Positions 46,031 to 56,051 of a stretch of 64,000 bases of DNA are shown here, in pieces. Position 1 is the first letter of the stretch; every line of letters begins with the position of its first letter. The notes beneath the pieces are model-generated. The model ran no database searches. It was not told where the DNA came from and saw only the letters and a list, made by a program, of their open reading frames with translations. The position numbers and the translations under genes are program-made. The DNA is from Vibrio plantisponsor. GTDB lineage: Bacteria; Pseudomonadota; Gammaproteobacteria; Enterobacterales; Vibrionaceae. The stretch lies in the NCBI RefSeq assembly GCF_013041605.1, contig NZ_JABEQC010000002.1, positions 310,001-374,000 on the forward strand, in the 5' to 3' direction.

Positions 46031-47320
46031 ATGCTGGAAAGGCTATTTAAACTCAGTGAAAACCGCACAAACGTGCGTACTGAGATCATTGCAGGTATAA
46101 CTACGTTCCTGACAATGGCTTACATTATTTTTGTGAACCCTGCCATTTTATCTGCAACAGGCATGGATCAGGGCGCTGTATTTGTGGCGACCTGTTTAGC
46201 TGCGGCTATTGGCTGTTTCATTATGGGCTTCATTGCAAACTACCCAATCGCGCAAGCTCCAGGTATGGGCTTGAACGCTTTCTTTACCTATTCAGTTGTT
46301 CTAGGTATGGGTTATACATGGCAAGTGGCTCTAGCAGCAGTATTCTGCTCTGGTGTACTTTTCATTATTTTGAGCCTATTTAAGATTCGTGAGTGGATCA
46401 TCAACTCAATCCCAATGGCATTAAGAACAGGTATCTCTGCGGGTATCGGTCTGTTTCTTGCGTTTATTGCACTTCAAAATGCAAAAATCGTAGTAGACAA
46501 CCCAGCGACACTTGTTTCTGTTGGCGATTTTACCAGTCTTTCTCCAGTACTAGCAGCAGTAAGCTTCTTCCTGACAATTGGTCTGGTTAACCGTGGTGTA
46601 AAAGGCGCGGTAATGATTGCAATTCTAATTACGACTGGTCTAGGTTTGATTTTTGGTGATGTTCAATGGCATGGCGTGATGTCTGTTCCACCAAGTATTG
46701 CACCAACTTTCCTTCAATTAGACTTCTCTGGTGTATTTGAAATCGGCATGATTTCAGTGATTTTTGCTTTCTTGTTCGTAGACCTATTTGATACTGCAGG
46801 TACATTGGTAGGCGTTGCGACTAAAGCAAACCTTATCGGTAAAGATGGTAAAATTCCTCGCTTGAACAAAGCATTGCTAGCAGACTCAACTGCAACCTCT
46901 ATTGGTGCATTGTTAGGTACATCTAACACCACTTCTTATGTAGAAAGTACAGCGGGTGTTGCAGCAGGTGGTCGCACAGGTTTAACTGCAGTTGTGGTTG
47001 GCATTTTGTTCCTTCTTGCATTATTCTTCTCGCCATTAGCAGGGATGATTCCAGCTTATGCAACTGCCGGCGCTTTGTTCTACGTTGCTATCTTGATGAT
47101 GTCTGGACTTATAAGTGTTGATTGGCGTGACTTAACAGAAGCTGCACCTGTTGTTGTGACTTGTTTACTAATGCCTCTGACTTACTCAATTGCTGAAGGC
47201 ATTGTACTTGGTTTCATCTCTTATACAGCAATCAAGGTATTGAGCGGTAAAGGGCGTGAGATTTCAGCTAGCGTTTGGTTTATGACAGCTGTTTTCCTAG
47301 CTAAATTAATTTTCGCTTAA
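46031..47320 (+). CDS. NCS2/AzgA family purine (guanine/hypoxanthine/adenine) permease
   Basis: This is a 429-residue proton-coupled purine base importer. It starts LFKLSENRTNVRTEIIAGITTFLTMAY, and NPAILSATGMDQGAVF and the substrate-site region FVDLFDTAGTLVGVA mark the AzgA (COG2252) branch. About 14 hydrophobic segments fit the fold. The exact base is unclear. It is followed 61 bp later by gpt, a purine salvage enzyme, and preceded by a PurR-like box, so the pair forms a purine import and salvage unit. Confidence 0.9.
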   Translation: MLERLFKLSENRTNVRTEIIAGITTFLTMAYIIFVNPAILSATGMDQGAVFVATCLAAAIGCFIMGFIANYPIAQAPGMGLNAFFTYSVVLGMGYTWQVALAAVFCSGVLFIILSLFKIREWIINSIPMALRTGISAGIGLFLAFIALQNAKIVVDNPATLVSVGDFTSLSPVLAAVSFFLTIGLVNRGVKGAVMIAILITTGLGLIFGDVQWHGVMSVPPSIAPTFLQLDFSGVFEIGMISVIFAFLFVDLFDTAGTLVGVATKANLIGKDGKIPRLNKALLADSTATSIGALLGTSNTTSYVESTAGVAAGGRTGLTAVVVGILFLLALFFSPLAGMIPAYATAGALFYVAILMMSGLISVDWRDLTEAAPVVVTCLLMPLTYSIAEGIVLGFISYTAIKVLSGKGREISASVWFMTAVFLAKLIFA

Positions 47321-47331
47321 GTATTCAATAG

Positions 47332-47352
47332 GCGCAGTGAACTGCACTGCGC
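47332..47352 (+). repeat. Hairpin between permease and gpt
   Basis: GCGCAGTG (47332-47339) and CACTGCGC (47345-47352) form an 8-bp GC-rich stem with loop AACTG. No T-run follows, so it is more likely an mRNA stability or attenuation element than a full terminator. Confidence 0.45.
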
Positions 47353-47381
47353 TTCACATGTTTTAAATTAGGTTTATTACA

Positions 47382-47846
47382 ATGAGCAAAAAATTCGTTA
47401 TCACTTGGGACAATATGCAGAACTATTGTCGTGAACTCGCTGAGCGTCAAATGCCTGCAGAACAATGGAAAGGTATCCTAGGTGTTAGCCGCGGTGGTTT
47501 AGTACCAGCAGCTATTCTTGCTCGTGAGCTGGGCATTCGCTATGTAGATACAGTATGTATCTCTAGCTATGACCACGATCACCAGCGTGATATGAGTGTA
47601 CTAAAAGCACCAGAGCATGACGGAGAAGGCTTCCTGATCATCGATGATTTGGTTGATAGCGGCGATACAGCACGTAAGATTCGTGAAATGTATCCAAAAG
47701 CTAAGTTCGTAACTGTATGTGCTAAACCAGCAGGTAAAGATTTGGTTGACGAGTACATCGTAGATATCGAACAAGACACTTGGATTGAACAACCTTGGGA
47801 TATGCAGTTGTCTTTCGTTGAGCCAGTGAATCGCAAGCGTAAATAA
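47382..47846 (+). CDS. gpt: Xanthine-guanine phosphoribosyltransferase
   Basis: Gpt converts guanine, xanthine and, less well, hypoxanthine to nucleotides with PRPP. The 154-residue protein (E. coli 152) has the PRPP-binding motif [14 protein letters not shown] and the N-terminal [17 protein letters not shown]. In E. coli it is membrane associated. It sits between the purine permease and frsA and ends at a strong terminator. Confidence 0.95.
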   Translation: MSKKFVITWDNMQNYCRELAERQMPAEQWKGILGVSRGGLVPAAILARELGIRYVDTVCISSYDHDHQRDMSVLKAPEHDGEGFLIIDDLVDSGDTARKIREMYPKAKFVTVCAKPAGKDLVDEYIVDIEQDTWIEQPWDMQLSFVEPVNRKRK

Positions 47847-47903
47847 ACCGATATTGCTGTTGTTTAAAATAGCTTTTGCTTAAAAAATAGCATTTACTCA
47901 AAG

Positions 47904-47930
47904 ATGACCCTTTCATGGGTCATTTTTTTT
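47904..47930 (+). terminator. Rho-independent terminator of gpt
   Basis: ATGACCC (47904-47910) and GGGTCAT (47917-47923) form a 7-bp stem with a 6-base loop, followed by an unbroken T-tract. Confidence 0.85.
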
Positions 47931-47976
47931 ATTACTATATGAACCTAATCAATGGTTCGTTAAGCGAGACTGGGTT

Positions 47977-49227
47977 ATGTCTGAAGATGATACAAATATT
48001 AACTTGTCAGAGACGTTGTTTGTAAAACGCAAACAAGCGAAAGAAACATCGGCACTGACTCAATACATGCCTAGTAATATAGAGTTTCTGCAGCAGAAAA
48101 AGCAGAGCGAAGGGTATTCGTGGTACCGAAATGTTCGCCGTCTGCAGTGGGTGTGGCAAGGTGTGAATCCCATCGAACAAGAGGAAGTATTATCTCGCAT
48201 AGCTTCGTCTACACACTCACGTACCGATGATGACTGGCTTGATACTGTGATGGGATACCATAACGGTAACTGGGCATTTGAGTGGACGCGCCTTGGGATG
48301 AAGCATCAGAAAACAGCGTCTGTATTAGAGGGAGATGATGCAGCGGAAGAACTCTTCAAAGCTTCTCTTTGTTTTAGTATTGCGGGTTATCCGCACCTGA
48401 AAAATGACAATTTGGCGCTGCAAGCTCAAGTATTAGCCAATAAGGCCTATTCTGAAGCAGCTAAGTTAACCAAATACATCGTTAAGCAATTGGATTTCAC
48501 CTATCAAAATAAGAAGTTTTCTGGTTACTTACATCTGACCAATACTGATAAACCTCATCCAGTAGTGATAGTGAGTGCAGGATTAGATAGCTTACAGACC
48601 GATATGTGGCGTTTGTTCCGTGATTATCTGGCAAAGCACGATATCGCGATGTTGACCATAGATATGCCTTCTATCGGTCACAGTTCCCAGTGGCCACTCA
48701 CGGAAGATACTTCTTGTCTGCACCAGGCGGTGATCAACCAACTGGGAGATATACCTTGGGTTGACCATTTCTGTATTGGTTTAATCGGTTTCCGTTTTGG
48801 CGGCAATGCTATGGTTCGTTTGTCGTTCTTAGAGCAAGAAAAAGTCAAAGCGTGTGTCGCAATCGGTGCGCCTCTCCATGATGTGTGGACTTCCCCGACC
48901 AAACTCAAACAAATGCCTAAAATGTATCTCGACGTATTGGCATCGAGACTAGGTAAAGAAGCGGTAGACATTGATAGCTTGTCTGGGCAATTAAAAGCTT
49001 GGTCACTTAAAACACAAGGCTTCTTGAGCAGTCGACGCACGAAAGTACCGATTCTTGCTTTAGGATTGGAAGGCGATCCTGTCTCGCCACATTCAGACAA
49101 CCAACTTGCGGCGATTTTTAGTCAAGGCGGCAAAGCTAAGCAGATAAAAAGCAAAACAATTTCGCAAGGATATGAGCAATCCCTCGATTTGGCGATAAAG
49201 TGGCTTCAAGAGGAACTCTGTAGGTGA
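47977..49227 (+). CDS. frsA: Esterase FrsA (fermentation-respiration switch protein)
   Basis: This 416-residue alpha/beta-hydrolase is related to E. coli FrsA (YafA), first described as a binding partner of the glucose-phosphotransferase protein IIA-Glc. It has an N-terminal helical region (WYRNVRRLQWVWQGVNP) and a C-terminal hydrolase domain. The nucleophile-elbow position reads LIGFRFGGNAM, with Phe-Arg rather than a Ser nucleophile, so esterase activity is doubtful. Gene order gpt-frsA-crl is the same as in E. coli. Confidence 0.9.
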   Translation: MSEDDTNINLSETLFVKRKQAKETSALTQYMPSNIEFLQQKKQSEGYSWYRNVRRLQWVWQGVNPIEQEEVLSRIASSTHSRTDDDWLDTVMGYHNGNWAFEWTRLGMKHQKTASVLEGDDAAEELFKASLCFSIAGYPHLKNDNLALQAQVLANKAYSEAAKLTKYIVKQLDFTYQNKKFSGYLHLTNTDKPHPVVIVSAGLDSLQTDMWRLFRDYLAKHDIAMLTIDMPSIGHSSQWPLTEDTSCLHQAVINQLGDIPWVDHFCIGLIGFRFGGNAMVRLSFLEQEKVKACVAIGAPLHDVWTSPTKLKQMPKMYLDVLASRLGKEAVDIDSLSGQLKAWSLKTQGFLSSRRTKVPILALGLEGDPVSPHSDNQLAAIFSQGGKAKQIKSKTISQGYEQSLDLAIKWLQEELCR

Positions 49228-49267
49228 CATTTCTCCTAAATTAGTTAAGAGTAATATTTGTACTAAA

Positions 49268-49289
49268 TATATGCTTTTAAAAGCATATA
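49268..49289. repeat. Perfect 22-bp palindrome upstream of crl
   Basis: TATATGCTTTT and its exact complement meet with no loop. It begins 41 bp after frsA and ends 45 bp before the crl start. The absence of a loop and of a T-run argues for a protein-binding site. Confidence 0.45.
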
Positions 49290-49333
49290 AATAGTAGTGA
49301 TATTTATTCTTATCGATGGAAATGGAGAATCCT

Positions 49334-49723
49334 ATGCCGGAAGGGACGAAAAATCCGACGCACTACCGATTATTGTCCGCATTTAAAGCAATTGGCCCTT
49401 ATTTACGTGAAGGAAAATGTAAAGAAGGCAGCTACTTGTTTGACTGTCTAGCAGCTTGTGTGGATGACAAAAAGGCGCCAGAAAAACGTGAATTCTGGGG
49501 ATGGTGGATGATACTAGACCAGACTGACACCGGATATGAGGCAAAATATCAATCGGGACGTTACAATTTAGCGGGTGAATGGGAAGCAAAAGCGATTCCG
49601 CAAGCAGCGCTATCTGACGTTATCCAAAACCAAGAAGAGTTTCATAAGAAGCTAGAACAAACATTAGATGAGCGTTTCGGTTTAACGCTTTCTATGCATG
49701 AAGAATCTGCAGAATTTGTGTGA
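49334..49723 (+). CDS. crl: Sigma-S assembly factor Crl
   Basis: Crl binds the stationary-phase sigma factor RpoS and promotes RpoS-RNA polymerase formation. The 129-residue protein keeps the family core YLREGKCKEG, FDCLAACV and REFWGWWM, with the Trp-rich patch that contacts RpoS. The ATG at 49334 is chosen because GGAG lies eight bases upstream; an earlier ATG (49316) would add six residues. A terminator follows. Its acidic C-terminus (EESAEFV) is usual for the family. Confidence 0.92.
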   Translation: MPEGTKNPTHYRLLSAFKAIGPYLREGKCKEGSYLFDCLAACVDDKKAPEKREFWGWWMILDQTDTGYEAKYQSGRYNLAGEWEAKAIPQAALSDVIQNQEEFHKKLEQTLDERFGLTLSMHEESAEFV

Positions 49724-49751
49724 TTTTAGCTATTTGAATGTTACTGAAAGT

Positions 49752-49776
49752 AAAAGGTGCTATTTAGCACCTTTTT
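49752..49776 (+). terminator. Rho-independent terminator of crl
   Basis: AAAAGGTGCT (49752-49761) and AGCACCTTTT (49766-49775) form a 10-bp stem with loop ATTT and a T-run. Confidence 0.85.
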
Positions 49777-49846
49777 CTTCTTGTGCTCAACGCAGTTGAT
49801 TGCTAAAACATCTTCTCTTAACTGTTTTCAATTTGAAGAAGAAGGC

Positions 49847-50980
49847 ATGAAAACGAATCAGCAAAGCGGAACTACAGCGCAAACTGTCGTTGTAAAACTA
49901 GGAACCAGCGTTCTTACCGGTGGCACTCTGGCTCTTGATAGAGCTCATATGGTCGAGCTTGCTCGTCAGTGTGCAGAACTGAAAAAACATGGCCACTCTG
50001 TGGTGATTGTATCTTCGGGTGCAATTGCAGCAGGCCGAGAACATTTAGGTTACCCCGCACTGCCCAACGCAATGTCGAGCAAACAGTTGCTTGCTGCGGT
50101 TGGACAAAGCCAGCTGATTCAAGTTTGGGAGTCATTGTTCGCTATCTACGGCATCAAGATTGGTCAAATGTTGTTAACCCGTGCCGATCTTGAAGATCGT
50201 GAACGTTTCTTGAATGCGCGTGACACCATTAATGCCTTAGTTGAACACGACATTATCCCTGTCGTTAATGAAAACGATGCGGTAGCAACCAGTGAAATCA
50301 AAGTTGGGGACAATGACAACTTGTCTGCTCTTGTCGGCATTTTATGTGGTGCGGATAAACTTCTGCTACTGACTGACCAGAAAGGTCTGTTTACCGCCGA
50401 CCCTCGTAAAGATCCGCATGCGGAACTGATTAAAGAGGTCAAAACCATTGATGACACCTTGCGTAAAATCGCGGGTGGCAGTGGCACTACCTTAGGCACT
50501 GGTGGTATGGCTACCAAACTGCAAGCGGCTGATATTGCACGCCGAGCAGGTATTGAAGTGATAATTGCCGCAGGTCGTGCTGAAAACGTCATCTTTGACT
50601 CTTTAAGTGATGCACCGCAAGGGACTCGCTTCTTACCTTTGGAAGAGTCATTGGAAAATCGCAAACGCTGGATACTCGCCGGACCATCTGCCTCAGGCGA
50701 TATCGTGATTGACGATGGTGCGGTTAAAGCGGTCAATGAAAAAGGCAGCAGCCTACTCGCAAAAGGTGTTGTGAGTGTTCATGGTCAGTTCTCCCGTGGC
50801 GAAGTGGTTCGAGTGACTGATAAAGCTGGAAAGCTTGTCGCACGCGGTATCGCAGCATATTCAAATTCAGACCTAGCAAAAATTGCAGGCAAACACAGTA
50901 AAATGATTATCGACATCCTTGGTTATGATTACGGCTCAGAAGTCGTTCACCGAGATGATATGGTCGTGATCCAAGAATAA
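49847..50980 (+). CDS. proB: Glutamate 5-kinase
   Basis: ProB phosphorylates glutamate, the first and feedback-inhibited step of proline synthesis. The 377-residue protein has an amino-acid kinase domain ([47 protein letters not shown]) and a C-terminal PUA domain from about residue 280. ATG 49847 has GAAGAAGAAGG upstream; the longer frame starting in the crl terminator is not used. proA follows after 13 bp in one operon. Confidence 0.96.
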   Translation: MKTNQQSGTTAQTVVVKLGTSVLTGGTLALDRAHMVELARQCAELKKHGHSVVIVSSGAIAAGREHLGYPALPNAMSSKQLLAAVGQSQLIQVWESLFAIYGIKIGQMLLTRADLEDRERFLNARDTINALVEHDIIPVVNENDAVATSEIKVGDNDNLSALVGILCGADKLLLLTDQKGLFTADPRKDPHAELIKEVKTIDDTLRKIAGGSGTTLGTGGMATKLQAADIARRAGIEVIIAAGRAENVIFDSLSDAPQGTRFLPLEESLENRKRWILAGPSASGDIVIDDGAVKAVNEKGSSLLAKGVVSVHGQFSRGEVVRVTDKAGKLVARGIAAYSNSDLAKIAGKHSKMIIDILGYDYGSEVVHRDDMVVIQE

Positions 50981-50993
50981 ATCGAGGATAGGC

Positions 50994-52244
50994 ATGGACT
51001 TAACTATTATGGGAAAAGCGGCGAAAGATGCGGCTTTTCAACTCGCTACAGCGACAACAGCACAGAAAAACCAAGCTTTATCTATTATTGCTGATGAGCT
51101 TGAAGCCAATGCAGACATCATTCTGGCTGCCAACGCAAAAGATATTGGGCTAGGTCGTGAAGCAGGCTTATCGGACGCTCTGCTCGATCGTCTGTTACTG
51201 AATAAAGAACGTTTAACGGGCATTGCAAACGATGTGCGTAATGTCATCAGTCTTAATGATCCAGTTGGTAGCGAAATTGACAGTAAAGTACTGGAAAACG
51301 GTATGTCGCTGTCTCGTCGTCGTGTACCGCTTGGTGTGGTTGGTGTTATTTATGAAGCACGACCAAATGTGACTATCGACATTGCGGCTTTGTGTTTGAA
51401 AACAGGTAACGCTTCTATTCTACGTGGCGGTAAAGAAACCTTTTTCTCTAATATGGAGTTGGTCAAGGTTATTCAATCCGCACTAGAAAAAGCACAGCTA
51501 CCAGCAGCGTCAGTGCAGTACATTGAAAAACCGGATCGTGAATTGGTTTCTCAGCTACTTAAGCTGGATGATTACGTGGATATGATCATTCCTCGTGGTG
51601 GTGCTGGTTTGCACAAAATGTGTAAAGAAAACAGCACTATTCCAGTGATTATTGGTGGGTTTGGTATCAGTCATATTTACGTTGACCAAAGTGCAGATTT
51701 GGACAAAACCGTAGATGTGATTGAAAACGCGAAAGTGCAACGTCCATCGGCGTGTAACGCGTTAGATACACTATTAGTTCATCAGGATATTGCTCAATCA
51801 CTGCTTGAAAAATTGATGGTGAAATTGAATGGCAAAGTAACCTTCGTTGCAGAAGCGAAAGCGAAAGCCCTGATGCAATCGGCAGAAAAAATTCGCGATG
51901 CTCAAGACGGCGACTTTGATACTGAGTGGTTAAGCTACACCTTAGGCGTCAAAGTGGTTCAGAATGTGGATGAAGCGATTGATCACATGCGTGAGCACAA
52001 TGCGAGCCACTCCGATGCCATCATGACCAATGATCTGTTCAACGCTGAAAAATTCATTAACTCAGCGGGCTCTGCGGCGGTGTATGTTAACGCTTCGACT
52101 CGTTTCACTGACGGTGCTCAGTTTGGCTTGGGTGCAGAAGTTGCGGTATCAACGCAAAAACTGCATGCACGCGGACCAATGGGCTTGGAAGAGCTAACCA
52201 GTTACAAGTGGGTAGGTAAGGCAAATTATCTTTCTCGTGCTTAA
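50994..52244 (+). CDS. proA: Gamma-glutamyl phosphate reductase
   Basis: ProA reduces gamma-glutamyl phosphate to glutamate semialdehyde with NADPH, the second proline step. The 416-residue protein is an aldehyde-dehydrogenase relative; the catalytic Cys is in [19 protein letters not shown] and substrate regions read [14 protein letters not shown] and [12 protein letters not shown]. It is cotranscribed with proB and ends at a terminator. Confidence 0.96.
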   Translation: MDLTIMGKAAKDAAFQLATATTAQKNQALSIIADELEANADIILAANAKDIGLGREAGLSDALLDRLLLNKERLTGIANDVRNVISLNDPVGSEIDSKVLENGMSLSRRRVPLGVVGVIYEARPNVTIDIAALCLKTGNASILRGGKETFFSNMELVKVIQSALEKAQLPAASVQYIEKPDRELVSQLLKLDDYVDMIIPRGGAGLHKMCKENSTIPVIIGGFGISHIYVDQSADLDKTVDVIENAKVQRPSACNALDTLLVHQDIAQSLLEKLMVKLNGKVTFVAEAKAKALMQSAEKIRDAQDGDFDTEWLSYTLGVKVVQNVDEAIDHMREHNASHSDAIMTNDLFNAEKFINSAGSAAVYVNASTRFTDGAQFGLGAEVAVSTQKLHARGPMGLEELTSYKWVGKANYLSRA

Positions 52245-52301
52245 TTACTCTTTTCGAACTGCAGTTATATTCTGTATTTTAAGCAATTAATCCATTGAAA
52301 T

Positions 52302-52325
52302 GGGGCGTATAACGCCCCTTTTTGT
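52302..52325 (+). terminator. Rho-independent terminator of proBA
   Basis: GGGGCGT (52302-52308) and ACGCCCC (52312-52318) form a 7-bp GC-rich stem with loop ATA, followed by TTTTTG. Confidence 0.85.
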
Positions 52326-52408
52326 TTTCTTAATATTAGTGATTCCTGTAAACTAGCCAAGGTTTCGTTCTGCTCGAAAAGTCAACGGAACCTTACTATG
52401 GAGGTGGT

Positions 52409-52858
52409 ATGCATTGTCCTTTTTGTTCTGAAAACGATACGAAAGTCATCGATTCCCGTCTTGTGGCTGATGGACACCAAGTTCGTCGTCGTCGCCAATG
52501 TCTTGCATGTAGCGAACGTTTCACTACTTTTGAAACCGCAGAGTTAGTGATGCCAAGAGTCATTAAGTCGAATGGTAATCGCGAACCTTTTGATGAAGAT
52601 AAAATGATTGGCGGCCTGCAACGTGCATTAGAAAAACGCCCTGTGAGCGCCGATTCGATTGAGCTTGCAATAAGCACGATTAAATCCAAACTAAGAGCCA
52701 CTGGCGAGCGAGAAGTGCCTAGCCAGCTAATCGGTAACCTTGTTATGGATGCATTGAAAGAATTAGATAAAGTTGCCTACATTCGTTTTGCTTCGGTTTA
52801 TCGTAGTTTCGAAGATGTACGTGAATTTGGCGAAGAAATTGCCAAGTTAGAAGACTGA
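52409..52858 (+). CDS. nrdR: Transcriptional repressor NrdR
   Basis: NrdR represses ribonucleotide reductase genes in response to dATP/ATP. The 149-residue protein has an N-terminal zinc ribbon ([11 protein letters not shown], then [12 protein letters not shown]) and an ATP-cone domain ([18 protein letters not shown]). A strong GGAGGTGGT ribosome binding site precedes the ATG. It heads a run of rib genes 34 bp downstream, the same order as in E. coli. Confidence 0.96.
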   Translation: MHCPFCSENDTKVIDSRLVADGHQVRRRRQCLACSERFTTFETAELVMPRVIKSNGNREPFDEDKMIGGLQRALEKRPVSADSIELAISTIKSKLRATGEREVPSQLIGNLVMDALKELDKVAYIRFASVYRSFEDVREFGEEIAKLED

Positions 52859-52892
52859 TTTCCAGCGCTCGAAATTCCCTGAATAAGAATAG

Positions 52893-54017
52893 ATGATGCC
52901 GAAGTTTACCCCTTTTGATCACCAAATGATGACGCGAGCGATTAAGCTCGCTCAAAAAGGTCGCTTTACCACTGCTCCCAACCCTAATGTCGGTTGTGTG
53001 ATCACCCAAGGCGAATCCATCGTTGGTGAAGGTTTCCATTACCGCGCAGGTGAACCTCATGCCGAAGTTCATGCCTTGCGTATGGCTGGTGAATCCTCTC
53101 GTGGTGCGACCGCTTATGTCACTTTAGAACCGTGTTCTCATTACGGACGCACACCTCCATGTGCTGAAGGCCTGATTAATGCTGGCGTCTCTAAAGTTAT
53201 ATGTGCGATGCAAGATCCTAACCCTCAAGTTTCTGGTCGCGGTATTCAAATGCTACGCGATGCCAGCATTGAGGTAGAAGTCGGTTTGCTTGAAGGTGAT
53301 GCGAAAGCGTTGAACCCTGCATTCATTAAGCGTATGCAAACAGGCATGCCGTTTGTCCAACTGAAAATGGCAGCCAGTATCGATGGTCAAACCGCGCTTG
53401 CTAACGGCAAGAGTCAGTGGATTACATCAAAACAGGCTCGCCAAAACGTTCAGAATTATCGAGCACAAGCAGGCGCAATACTGTCTACTAGCCAAACGGT
53501 TATTGATGATAATGCATCATTAACCGTGCGTTGGAATGAGCTGCCTGAAAGCGTAAAAGAACACTATCCTGAAGCAGAATTGCGTCAACCTGCTCGCGTC
53601 ATTTTGGACAGACAGAATAAGTTACATCCACAGTTAGCACTGTATGCGTCTCACTCTCCTGTATTGCGAGTCAGTAATGAAAACGCTGAAGTTATCGTTG
53701 AAGTGAACCAATCAGGTCAGCTAGATTTGCGCCAAACATTCGCGACATTAGCCAAGACGCACAATATCAACCATATTTGGGTAGAGGCTGGAGCGAAGCT
53801 TGCAAAGTCTTTGCTTGAAGAGCAATTGGTTGACGAGCTTGTTTTGTATCTGGCACCTAAAATTATGGGTAGTGACGGTCGCGGTTTATTCGGCGCGTTT
53901 GGCTTAACGGATATGCAGCAAGTGCTGGAGCTTGATATTAAAGATTGCCGACTGGTGGGTTCGGACGTTCGACTTGTCGCCGTCCCTAAGCCAATAGAAT
54001 CAAAAAGAAAAGATTAA
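52893..54017 (+). CDS. ribD: Bifunctional riboflavin deaminase/reductase RibD
   Basis: RibD performs the second and third steps of riboflavin synthesis: deamination, then reduction, of the pyrimidine intermediate. The 374-residue protein has an N-terminal zinc deaminase (HAEVHAL and PCSHYGRTPPC, with His, Cys and Cys ligands and Glu) and a C-terminal DHFR-like reductase (QLKMAASIDGQTALANGKSQ). Two adjacent ATGs (52893 and 52896) could start it. ribE follows after four bases. Confidence 0.95.
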   Translation: MMPKFTPFDHQMMTRAIKLAQKGRFTTAPNPNVGCVITQGESIVGEGFHYRAGEPHAEVHALRMAGESSRGATAYVTLEPCSHYGRTPPCAEGLINAGVSKVICAMQDPNPQVSGRGIQMLRDASIEVEVGLLEGDAKALNPAFIKRMQTGMPFVQLKMAASIDGQTALANGKSQWITSKQARQNVQNYRAQAGAILSTSQTVIDDNASLTVRWNELPESVKEHYPEAELRQPARVILDRQNKLHPQLALYASHSPVLRVSNENAEVIVEVNQSGQLDLRQTFATLAKTHNINHIWVEAGAKLAKSLLEEQLVDELVLYLAPKIMGSDGRGLFGAFGLTDMQQVLELDIKDCRLVGSDVRLVAVPKPIESKRKD

Positions 54018-54021
54018 TCAT

Positions 54022-54678
54022 ATGTTTACTGGAATTGTCGAAGCGGTCGGCCAACTTACCGCAATCACACCAAAAGGCGAAGACGTCACTATCACTGTCA
54101 ATGTCGGCAAATTGGATATGTCTGATGTTAAGTTGGGTGACAGTATTGCGACTAACGGTGTGTGTTTAACTGTCGTGGACTTTAATGACACGAGTTACAG
54201 CGCTGACTTATCGCTGGAAACACTGAAAAAGTCAGGCTTTGCCGATTACAAAGCAGGCGATAAGGTGAACTTGGAAAAAGCTATGCTGCCAACTACTCGC
54301 TTTGGTGGACATATTGTATCGGGTCACGTTGATGGCGTTGGCGAAATCGTCGAGCGCAACATTGTAGGCCGAGCTATAGAATTCTGGGTTGAATTACCTG
54401 AAGAACTGAATAAATACGTTGCAGAGAAAGGCTCAATTACCGTTGATGGTATTAGTCTGACCGTCAATGATTTACGTAAGAATGCATTTAAACTGACCAT
54501 CGTTCCTCACACCACTCAGGAAACCACGATCGATTCGTTCCAAGTCGGACGAAAAGTGAATTTGGAAGTGGACGTATTAGCGCGTTATCTAGAGCGTTTA
54601 CTGCAAGGGAGAGAGCAGGCAAAACAACCTGAATCTCGATTGACGATGGAATTTCTGCAACAGAACGGTTTTGCTTAA
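54022..54678 (+). CDS. ribE: Riboflavin synthase alpha subunit
   Basis: This enzyme dismutates two 6,7-dimethyl-8-ribityllumazines to riboflavin. The 218-residue protein has the two-barrel repeat: MFTGIVEAVGQL with NGVCLTVV in the first half, and GHVDGVGEIV with VDGISLTVN in the second. It is also named ribC in E. coli. It is cotranscribed after ribD and 68 bp before ribBA. Confidence 0.95.
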   Translation: MFTGIVEAVGQLTAITPKGEDVTITVNVGKLDMSDVKLGDSIATNGVCLTVVDFNDTSYSADLSLETLKKSGFADYKAGDKVNLEKAMLPTTRFGGHIVSGHVDGVGEIVERNIVGRAIEFWVELPEELNKYVAEKGSITVDGISLTVNDLRKNAFKLTIVPHTTQETTIDSFQVGRKVNLEVDVLARYLERLLQGREQAKQPESRLTMEFLQQNGFA

Positions 54679-54746
54679 CTCTGTTCTACTTTAACCCGAT
54701 TGACTTAACGGAAGTCGCCTAAGCGGCTAACAATAGGATAAGAATA

Positions 54747-55856
54747 ATGCCAATCAGCACGCCACAAGAAATTATTGAAGATATCCGCCTTGGTAAAATG
54801 GTTATCCTGATGGATGACGAAGACCGTGAGAACGAAGGCGACTTAATCGTTGCTGCGGAGCACATTACGCCAGAAATTATTAACTTTATGGCGACACATG
54901 GCCGTGGTTTGATCTGTCTGACTATGACCAAAGAGCGCTGTGAAAAGTTAGGCTTACCACCAATGGTGCAAGACAACAACGCTCAGTACAGTACTGCTTT
55001 CACAGTATCGATTGAAGCGGCAGAAGGTGTAACTACGGGTATTTCTGCAGCAGACCGCGCTCGCACCGTTCAAGCGGCAGTGGCAAAAGATGCTAAAGCG
55101 TCTGATCTTGTACAGCCGGGGCATATTTTCCCGCTGACTGCTCAAGATGGTGGTGTTTTAGTTCGTGCAGGTCACACTGAAGCGGGTTGCGATTTGGCGC
55201 GTCTTGCTGGATTAGAACCTGCGTCTGTGATTGTGGAAATTCTTAATGATGACGGCAGCATGGCTCGTCGCCCTGACCTAGAAATTTTTGCAGAGAAGCA
55301 CGGTATTAAACTCGGCACTATCGCTGCACTGATTGAACATCGCAATAACACAGAAACGACGATTGAACGGGTAGCTAAGTGCAAACTGCCAACAGAATAC
55401 GGTGATTTTGAATTGGTTACTTACCGTGACATCATCGATAACCAAGTTCACTTTGCGATGCAAAAAGGCGACCTAACAGAAAATGCACCGTTAGTTCGTG
55501 TACATCTGCAAGACACGTTTACCGACATTCTTCACAGCAACAGAAGTTCTGATCGCAGTTGGACTCTGCAAAGTGCAATGAAACGCATTGCTGAAGAAGG
55601 TGGAGTTCTGGTCATTCTGGGTAACGAAGAGTCGAGTGAGCTGTTGGTTCACCGTATCAAAATGTTCGAGCAGCAAGACTGCGGCGACGCGCCAGCAATG
55701 GCTAAGAAGCAGGGTACGTCACGCCGTGTAGGTGTGGGCTCGCAAATTCTAGCGGACTTGGGTGTTCGCGATATGCGTTTGCTCTCTTCACCAAACAAAA
55801 AATATCACGCACTAGGTGGCTTTGGTCTGAACGTTGTTGAATACGTTTGCGAATAA
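54747..55856 (+). CDS. ribBA: 3,4-dihydroxy-2-butanone 4-phosphate synthase with degenerate GTP cyclohydrolase II domain
   Basis: The N-terminal domain (residues 1-200) is an intact DHBP synthase: [25 protein letters not shown], and [13 protein letters not shown]. The C-terminal 170 residues have GTP cyclohydrolase II fold similarity, but the region where the zinc cysteines (C-GD-C-C pattern) should be reads [19 protein letters not shown] and has none. So only the four-carbon branch (RibB activity) can be expected, and GTP entry must come from a separate RibA. The 369 residues match the RibBA length. It is part of the rib operon. Confidence 0.9.
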   Translation: MPISTPQEIIEDIRLGKMVILMDDEDRENEGDLIVAAEHITPEIINFMATHGRGLICLTMTKERCEKLGLPPMVQDNNAQYSTAFTVSIEAAEGVTTGISAADRARTVQAAVAKDAKASDLVQPGHIFPLTAQDGGVLVRAGHTEAGCDLARLAGLEPASVIVEILNDDGSMARRPDLEIFAEKHGIKLGTIAALIEHRNNTETTIERVAKCKLPTEYGDFELVTYRDIIDNQVHFAMQKGDLTENAPLVRVHLQDTFTDILHSNRSSDRSWTLQSAMKRIAEEGGVLVILGNEESSELLVHRIKMFEQQDCGDAPAMAKKQGTSRRVGVGSQILADLGVRDMRLLSSPNKKYHALGGFGLNVVEYVCE

Positions 55857-55880
55857 TCCCAAAACTAGGCACTAAAAATG

Positions 55881-55908
55881 AACCCGTAATAGATTTCTAT
55901 TGCGGGTT
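55881..55908 (+). terminator. Terminator-like hairpin between ribBA and ribH
   Basis: AACCCG (55881-55886) and CGGGTT (55903-55908), with inner AATAGA/TCTATT, form a 12-pair stem broken by one T-G position. The following AAATTTC is a weak T-tract, so partial termination is likely. Confidence 0.4.
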
Positions 55909-56051
55909 AAATTTCATCATGATTTTTAATTCAAGTGATTGAATGTTGGTTATTCATAACTACGTGAGCCAATTTCCATTAGATATAGCTCACAAACTTA
56001 TGCTAGAATCCGGCGATTCTCACTTGATGAACCAGAGTTAAAGGAAAGCTT

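Noticed and set aside
52245..52408. FMN riboswitch before the nrdR-rib genes
   Set aside because: The spacer holds only the proBA terminator and a short promoter-size gap, too small for an RFN element of about 140 nt, and no conserved core was seen.
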